Shown here: positions 57,042 to 64,000 of the stretch, piece after piece | Numbering within the stretch: the stretch's first letter is position 1 | How the letters are laid out: each line of letters begins with the position of its first letter | Assembly (NCBI GenBank): GCA_032164295.1 | Contig: JAJHTX010000002.1 | Coordinates: 2,666,001 to 2,730,000, forward strand | Origin: Inonotus obliquus | Taxonomy: Eukaryota; Basidiomycota; Agaricomycetes; Hymenochaetales; Hymenochaetaceae | Length of the DNA stretch: 64,000 nucleotides | Direction of reading: 5' to 3' | The notes under the pieces: model-generated | Seen by the model: the letters and a program-made list of their open reading frames with translations, nothing else | Databases searched by the model: none | Told to the model about the DNA's origin: nothing | Made by a program: the position numbers and the translations under genes

Positions 57042-59670
57042 ATGCTCTCTCGCCTAGCGGGGCGACAGCGCATAGGATCAGCCTCTGTGGTGCTGCGGTC
57101 CTTTCACGCTCAAAAACACGCTCAAAACACGCTCACATTACGCGCTCGCGACGCGTTGATCACGCGACGTGCCTGGAGTTCGTCTACCCATCGGAAACAA
57201 GAAGAAAAGGACAACAGCAAGGATATCAGCAAAGATACTACGCGTCCTCAGTCTTCTTTCTTTGGGCGTACGAAGACAGTAGTGAAATGGACTGCTTTGT
57301 TAGGCGCGTCGAGCGTCGTCGGTGTGTTGCTCCTGGGAGGCGCTATCTTCTTACATGACGCGTGCACATATACAAGCAAACACATCGATCGTGTACCCGT
57401 GCATCCTCTCGCTCTGCATCCTGAAGTAGGAGGTCCGAAGAAGCTTCCCGTCGCTAAGGTGCTTGTTAGCGATGAAGAGGATGAGGAGAATAAGAAGTTG
57501 ATGTCGAAGCCGCGTCTCGTCATTGTTGGTGGAGGTTGGGGTGTGCGTACTTCTCTTTCCGTATAGCTGCGTACGCGCAACTCTTATAAATGTAATTTTA
57601 ATAGGCTATGGGCATCCTAAGTGCCCTTCAACCTGGACAATATCATGTTACCTTGATCTCACCGGAGAACTTTACAACCTTTACGCCTTTACTGCCATGT
57701 GTGATAAATTTCGCGAATAACTGTAACACGCAGACGCTAATACAGTCATTAGCTGCTGCTGTTGGTACAGTTCAAGTCCGCAGTCTTATCGAACCCCTAC
57801 GCAAGGTCGTCGCGCGGCTCCGCGGTCATTACATTTACGGTAAAGCAATTGACCTCGTCATGAGTGAACGACTACTAGAAGTCGAGACCACCGGACCTGA
57901 CGGCGAGAAGCGCAGTATTTACGTACCCTATGACAAACTGATCATCGCTGTCGGCTCGACCTCAACGACTCATGGTGTGAAGGGTTTGGAACATACTTTC
58001 CAGCTTAAAACGGTTGCAGATGCACAGGCTATTCGACGAAGAATAACGGATAATATTGAGACTGCTAGTCTCCCGGCTACTTCTCCTGAGGAACGGAAAC
58101 GGTTGCTCAGCTTTGTTGTTTGTGGTGGCGGACCGACTGGTGTGGAGACCGCAGCTGTGAGTATTTCTACAGCAGATATGAATGCCATGCTGATGTCATT
58201 CAAGGAAATATACGATCTTTGTCAAGAAGACATTATAAACTATGTAGGCCTTCGAAGTTGATATTGAATCTTGATGCCAAACCGAGCTTTGATTTGATTT
58301 TAGTATCCCAAATTGTGTCGGGAGAAAATCTCCATCACTCTTATCCAATCTAGGGAGCATATCTTGAACACGGTACACCGGGAGCTTATACATCTCCTGC
58401 ATCCCTCTTACGATAGTTTCTTTCGCAGTATTCTGAAGCCATCTCTCAATATGCAGAGGTTCGTCCCAGCAGACAGGAAGGATCGCATGTTAGAAGCTGA
58501 CTTTTTACCAGAACAAGTTCAACCGAGACGGCGTCAATTTGATTACAAACGCCCGGTAAGCCAACATATCATCGAAAAGCGGTACACTAGAATTGTAGTT
58601 TACAGAGTAAAAGAAATACACAATGACAAGGTCACCTACACGATAAAAGATGGAGACCATCTCGTCGAACATGATGTCCCTTCAAACTTCGTCTTATGGT
58701 CGACAGGTATCGCTATGAATCCGTTCACGAAACGTGTCTCTTCGCTCTTACCGAACCAGGTGCACTTCAAAGCAATTGAAGTCGATGCGCATCTACGGGT
58801 GAAAGGGGCTCCCATGGGAACCGTGTATGCTATCGGAGATGCTAGTGTCGTATGTTTCGTCGTACTTTCTCAGAGAGGGTGACCGTTGAACTGTCCATTA
58901 GATGGAGACCAACCTTGTCGGCCATCTTTTGGAGCTCGTTGACGACGCAGATAGGAATCAAGATGGAAAGATTGACCTCGAAGAATGGAAGATCATGGGT
59001 TAGTCCAAGATCTCTCAAGGAGAACAACTGTCCTAATGGTATATAATCTGCGTAGCTGCGCAGATCAGGAAGCGTGTGCCCATGGCTTCATCGCATCTGG
59101 AGAAAATCCGAGACCTATTCGAACGTTACGACACTGACAAAGACGATAGTCTTTCGATAAACGAACTCGCACTTCTCTTACAAGAGTTGAGTAGCAAGAT
59201 TACGCCTCTTCCCGCCGTACGTACTTTCGTGGTTCTCAAATTACATCACATCCCTGACGAATCTTACTTAGACCGCACAAGTTGCATCCCAACAAGGCAA
59301 ATACCTTGGCAAGAAGCTGTCCAAACTAGCCCGTCAGCGCGACATCCTCGCAGCGAACGACATACCCTTTACGGATGAAGCTGTCGGGGGACCGTTCCGC
59401 TACAAACACCTTGGAAGTCTCGCGTATATTGGGAACGCTGCGGTGTTTGACTTCAGCGGAAAGAGCTTCATGGGTGGCCTTGCAGCAATGTATGCTTGGA
59501 GGAGTGTGTATTGGAGCGAGCAGGTATCGTCTCGTACTAGAGCACTGCTGATGTTTGATTGGGTCATTCGGTGCGTTCATTTCTTGGTATATTTCTCTTT
59601 TGAGGAGTACGATGCTTATGAATCTATCCCTTGCAGCGGGATTTGGGGCCGAGATATTTCCCGGCTTTGA
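57042..59670 (+). CDS. NDE1: External alternative NADH dehydrogenase (NDH-2) with EF hands
   Basis: Type II NADH:quinone oxidoreductase on the inner mitochondrial membrane that feeds electrons to ubiquinone without pumping. Presequence MLSRLAGRQRIGSASVVLRS, a hydrophobic segment (LLGASSVVGVLLLGGAIFL), then the FAD site LVIVGGGWGAMGILSAL and the NADH site FVVCGGGPTGVETA. Further: LWSTGIAMNPFTKRVSSLLP and GTVYAIGDASV. Two EF-hand loops follow the GD motif: DRNQDGKIDLEE and DTDKDDSLSINE, the signature of the Ca-binding external type. Then ATAQVASQQGKYLGKKL and the end IWGRDISRL. About ten introns; one joins QYAE to FNRDGVNLITNAR. Convergent with CLP1. Confidence 0.95.
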
Positions 59671-59821
59671 GTGAAGTATTGCTTTCCGCTATTGGATCAA
59701 CCCCGAGCTGCTCTGTCTTTTTTATTCCGGATCGGATAATTCTAGACTCTCTATTGTCCTCTCTAGTGCTTTTCCTAATGTGGATGGTGCAACGTTGTTC
59801 TATTCATCGCTGTTTTCTATT

Positions 59822-61773
59822 TTATTGATCTTGCCATTCGAAAGAACCCATTAGAGCAATCCGTCCGGTTATCGAACCAGAACTCGGCATCAGGATGGTC
59901 ATTTTGCGTGCTCTGACATCAATCGCCATCCTAAAGTCAAGAACAGAATGGAGGAATTAGTCCATTTCGTACCGTACAAGATGGAGCATAGCTGAATGCA
60001 CATACACAACGAAGAAAGCAGCAACAGAAAGGTCTAGCACCTCCTCGTCGTACCTCTCATTCTCATCCGGATTAAGAGGTGCGAGTAGAGCAAGCACCGA
60101 ATTAAGCAAACCCGATCCTTTCTGTGCCGGGTCAACAGGGACAGGTTGCAACTCCGTCACAACCCTTTGAGCACCTATAGGCAGTGCGCTCGAAGGTGCA
60201 ATCGCCCCTCCACCAATACGGTATAACGTCAAGTCGTCAAACCCGATTGTTGTTGAAAGGGGTGATAGACGTGTGTCTCTGGGATCGTTGTCCTCCCCTG
60301 CTGCGGTGGTGGCGCTGGTTGTTGTAGTTGTTCCTGGTGCGCCTTGTTGCTGGACTAGGCCTGGAGGTGGAGAGAGGTGTGTACCATACATGTAGTTATG
60401 TATTTGATATCGGTGCACGCGTTCGCGATAGCTGATGTCGAGATCAACAACCTATGTACAGTTCGCCGCTGAGCGAGGATTTCCGCAGTTGAGGGAAGGA
60501 CTCACCCCACCAGACTTGGGAAGCTTGATGACACTGAGCTTGGATCCGAACAATCGTTGCATCTCGACGTTCAGCTTTTCGTGCCCGACAACAACAATGA
60601 TATTGACTTATCAATGAACTAAAGGTCAGAAATGTGGTAGCTAGTAATTATTCCGAGTACGTACTGTGAAATGCATCTACGCAGGTTTGGATTAGAGAGT
60701 ACTTCTTATCGCCAGACGCGCCTGCCGATACAGTCGCAAACGACGAAGGTGTGTCAACAACAATACCAGATGCCCTTTCTGTAACCGTCCAAAATTTACG
60801 TGAGCTTCCTTCCGCTTAAGCTAGGCAGGCAACGCCACAGAGAAAGTAAAAACTCACCAATCGGATCATTGTCCTGTCTCGAGTTGACGTTTTCCCCAAG
60901 GTTCCGGATGAGTCGCTCGAGAAGAAGTGGATTATGTCGGACTTCAGCGTGGCCGTACCAATAGACTAGAGGGACGAGAGCCGATGAAGATAGAGCCGTT
61001 GGTGCCGATGTAGATGTGTTTCCTAAGGGGCTGGCAGGTGACTGTGTAGGGATGGGCATGGCTATTGGGCAAGCTGATACTGTGCCAGGAACGGTCCAGC
61101 CACCCTGCGAGGTCCTTATGAGAAAATTACTTCCGATATAGCTGGGAGGTAGTGACAGACCTCACTGGGATCCACGTTTACGAATGTTGGAGCCCAACCT
61201 TGTCCTGCACGGACAGCATAGTTGGCCAGTATCTTGCACGCAGTCGTCTTACCCGCATTTTCTGGACCGACAACAAGTACACGCGGAGGGCCATCAGGAA
61301 CGCCAGACGAATTATTTGGTGTTGGGGAATCTCGTGCCGAGCTCAATGAACGAACGCGCATCTGCTCTGCTGCAAGATGTAGATTCATGTATGCTGCCAT
61401 AGGTGTCTCATCCGAAATGTATTCAGTTGACGGTTTTCCTGTAACGTATAGGTGGATTCATTAGTATGTCTTTCGAAGAACCTCATGCGCCATTTAGATT
61501 GGGAGACATATCTGCAGAGTACATCCCTGCCATGTATAAACGGCGGCTTTACACTCAAGCCCGAAGATGTATACCATGCCTTCTGCGAGTTCTGCACCAA
61601 ACACTTCGGCATGTCCTTTGATCAACTATGATAGTTATAAGTATTCCTGATCATGAACTTCGAGCCACGAAATTACTCACCTTGATGGCTAGAGTAGTGT
61701 CAGGATCTAGCTCGAATCTATATTCCGTCTCCGGATCAAGTAGCCACTCCTTCGTCTGCTCAGCAGAAGTCAT
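59822..61773 (-). CDS. CLP1: mRNA cleavage and polyadenylation factor CLP1
   Basis: ATP-binding P-loop subunit of cleavage factor IA. Start at 61773 (MTSAEQTKEWLLDPETEYRF). Order: FELDPDTTLAIKLIKG, AEVFGAELAEGMVYIFGLE, PRVLVVGPENAGKTTACKIL (Walker A), WAPTFVNVDPSE, VPLVYWYGHAEVRHNPLLLE, SGLLNSVLALLAPL, IGFDDLTLYRIGGG. The last exon (to 59822) is joined through a GT donor at about 59998 to MAIDVRARKMTILMPSSGSI and IALMGSFEWQDQ, which restores the family's C-terminus. A Gly/Thr-rich insertion (GTTTTTSATTAAGEDN) is not typical. Several introns. Convergent with NDE1 by about 150 bp. Confidence 0.93.
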
Positions 61774-62991
61774 TGCAGATCAAGTGCAGTCTCCTGGAAT
61801 GATACAACCTCGTGTGACTCTGCCAATGCAGCAACAGTCCGTGGCGAAAAAGGCAAAGAATGATTCTGTTCAGCCTTCAACAACACCTTGCCGGGATGCA
61901 ATGAAGTGACCAAGCAATCTCAGCCAACCAAAGGAACTCTCAATTCGTCGTGTTACAGTGCTTCAGTCCTCGGACAGCAGTGCGCAGTATGATAATAGTC
62001 GTGTTCAAGTTATGACCCACGGTTTTGCGGGTAGCAGAAGTGAAGCACGTGATCTTACCGTGAGAACTCAGAAACCTCGTCCTTCAAATCCGTGAATGGG
62101 TCAATGGGAGGTATCCGCGTCTATCCAACTCACGACCGCTGGAGCTAAGGCTAGCAACGTTCGCTGTTTGACCAGGATTCGACGTGGTTCAAAATTGATT
62201 ATCTGTTTCAGCAGAAGTTCTACACCAAATGAGGGATTTAATACACACCAACCAACAAACTTCATCATCTATCTCCTCATCCAGTTCCGGTACTACGAGA
62301 TTTCCGATTTTCTGATACAACAAGGATGGTGGATGAGGATGAGACATGATGAGTACGTGGTGTACATCAAGCGGCACATCATTGGCCTTGGCCATGCGGA
62401 TTCGTTACTTTTCCACACTACAAGGCAGCCTTCCTACTGTTGGCCCAGCCTCGTCCGGCGCTCTTGTTGACGCTCGCTCAAAGACACTACAGCTCGACTG
62501 AAAGGAGGTGGCAGTATATGAGCGCCTACCGCCACCGTCTAAGCATTTGCCTGGTCTCTTTTTTCACTGATGCGGTCGGTACCGAACCACCGAACAACGG
62601 CATTCAGTTTACATTCCGCAGAATCTGATCGGGCTAATATACAACCAAGCACTCATGAATGCCTTTTCCTTCGAACCTCATGCCTACCTCTTGGCTATTA
62701 TGTTTCCCATTCTGTTATCTTTATTCCAATCCTTTCTACCATCTGGGCAACTTATCCGAAATGCGAGTCCAACGGATTAGAGCGGAAACCTCGGAGTCCC
62801 CGGGGAGAAGGTTTGTCTTTCCGTGTGTTTGATGATTTCCCAACAATCTGATAGCTTTCGTTTCGATTAGCCGAGTTTCTTCTCGTGACTTATGTTCTCA
62901 GATGTATAAAGCATGCTCCCGTTCCTCGTCTCGTTCCTTCGCCCTCGGCCTCTCAACGCAGCTTCCCTATCCCTCTTGACTTGACCTGCCC
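61774..62991. other. Spacer upstream of CLP1 and the right-hand MFS gene
   Basis: 1.2 kb between divergent starts. CACGTG at 62046-62051 (273 bp from CLP1). Short ORFs on both strands (e.g. 62096-62470 and 62189-62395) have no recognisable features. Confidence 0.4.
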
Positions 62992-64000
62992 ATGTCTACA
63001 AAATTGGAAGAGGAAAGCATCTCCAGTACTGGCAAGCTAGACTCAGAAGCTCCAGGAACTACTGTCTACAAAGAGCTCGATGTAGCAGCTCAAGTTGCTG
63101 CTGGTGGATACGGCGAGTCCATAAGCGAAGAAGATGCTCTACGAGTCAGGTACGCAAACTGGCCAAGCTATCGGGTCGTCTGGCTGCTCACTAAGCTCTC
63201 AGGAGGAAAATCGACAGGCATCTTATGCCATTGATGTGCAGTAAGCATCACTTTCTCAGAAGTATACAGTAATACCTCTAACAATGCGCAAGCTCTTTAT
63301 CTGTACGTTACTGAAAGATGGACAATCCGCTTCCGTTAATTCAAATCCATACAGAATGCAATTTGCGGATAAAACAACACTCGGCCAATCCGCTGTCCTT
63401 GGTCTAAAGTGCGCCAGTTACTAATGACTGCTGACAACTCACCTTTGAATGATTATTTCTGGCTCCAGTGAATCGACAAACCTCACAGCGAACCAGTTCA
63501 ATTGGCTCGGAACAATATTCTACCTGAGTTATCTTGCCTTCGAGTATCCACAGAACCTCGCCCTGCAGTACTTCCCAGTTGGCAAATGGATGAGGTGATC
63601 GTGCACTACTGTTTGCAATCGGCTCCTTTCCTAACCGTACGATTGTAGCGTCAACATCTTTGTCTGGTCGGTAGCTCTCTGTGCTCATGCCGCGTGCAAG
63701 AGCTTTGGCGGGCTCTTCGCCTGTCGATTTATTCTCGGCATGTGTGAGGGTTCTATCACAGCAGGTACGCTTAATTTCGAATGTCGTGACCATCTAGGGA
63801 TCATTAAACTACAACCTCCTGGAAGGTTTCCTTATTGTGACCTCCATGTTCTATACACACGCCGAACAGACGCTTCGTGTTGGCTATTGGTGTACGTGCA
63901 CAGGTTTCGGCTCTCATCAATGTGACCATCACTGACATGCAGCATCTTGATTCAGTCCTTATGAATGGTTTGGCTGTGATCATTCTTGGGTTCATATCCT
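62992..64000 (+). CDS. MFS carrier of the DALS (Dal5-like) family, 5' part (cut by window end)
   Basis: N-terminal part of an allantoate-permease-type transporter. Start MSTKLEEESISSTGKLDSEA with a long acidic cytosolic tail (DVAAQVAAGGYGESISEEDA), then RKIDRHLMPLMC, MQFADKTTLGQSAVLGL, NQFNWLGTIFYLSYLAFEYP, LALQYFPVGKWM, SVNIFVWSVALCAHAACKSF and LFACRFILGMCEGSITAG, the signature loop of the family. Introns of 50-90 nt separate these. At least the second half is outside the window. Related to, but not a copy of, the carrier at 51963. Confidence 0.88.

Noticed and set aside
58440..58600. Possible disruption in the NADH dehydrogenase
   Set aside because: Two introns (one from GTTCGT to AACAAG, one from GTAAGC to TTACAG) restore FNRDGVNLITNARVKEI, so the gene is intact.

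Overview
The window is nuclear DNA of a filamentous basidiomycete, most likely an Agaricomycete. Genes are dense and on both strands. They are split by many short introns (about 50-65 nt, mostly GT..AG), and the families are typical of that group: an asparaginase with C-terminal ankyrin repeats, an alpha-beta fused tryptophan synthase, Csm1/Pcs1 monopolin, DUF1776, DALS-type MFS carriers and a basidiomycete-style metaxin. I cannot name the species.

Layout. 1-23.6 kb is compact housekeeping DNA: 3' end of S-adenosylmethionine synthetase, DNA2 helicase-nuclease (-), tryptophan synthase (-), asparaginase/ankyrin protein (+), Pcs1/Csm1-like kinetochore protein (-), a GPI-type cupredoxin (-), a G-protein gamma subunit (+), mitochondrial thioredoxin (-), a second G-protein gamma subunit (-), an unrecognised coiled-coil protein (+), a TLC-domain membrane protein (+), a metaxin/Sam37-like protein (-) and Mediator cyclin C (-). 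23.6-32.1 kb is an accessory island. Two inverted copies of an AT-rich plus 11-bp-minisatellite repeat (about 24.7-25.8 kb and 31.1-31.6 kb) bracket about 5.3 kb of orphan ORFs and a frameshifted cyclin copy. One arm is interrupted by a 569-bp solo LTR with a perfect 5-bp target duplication. 32.1-50 kb returns to housekeeping genes: cystathionine gamma-lyase (+), ADGF/ADA2-type adenosine deaminase (-), VPS54 (+), BRX1 (-), a DUF1776 protein (+), an alpha-arrestin (+), a triple-KH RNA-binding protein (+) and a cyclic phosphodiesterase (+). A 2-kb stretch without a convincing gene follows. 52-64 kb holds a DALS-type MFS carrier (+, possibly damaged), ATP synthase beta (+), an external NADH dehydrogenase with EF hands (+), CLP1 (-) and the 5' part of a second DALS-type carrier (+).

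The housekeeping genes do not form a single pathway cluster. Some functional pairing is visible: methionine/cysteine metabolism (SAM synthetase, CYS3), mitochondrial respiration side by side (ATP2 and external NADH dehydrogenase), and two Ggamma paralogues about 1.7 kb apart with identical intron positions but different CaaX boxes.

Most noteworthy: (1) the foldback-like inverted repeat island, (2) the Ggamma pair with predicted different prenyl anchors, (3) four candidate GC-AG introns in four separate genes, (4) the solo LTR. Exon boundaries were read by eye; where exon lengths were summed to a whole number of codons this is stated.
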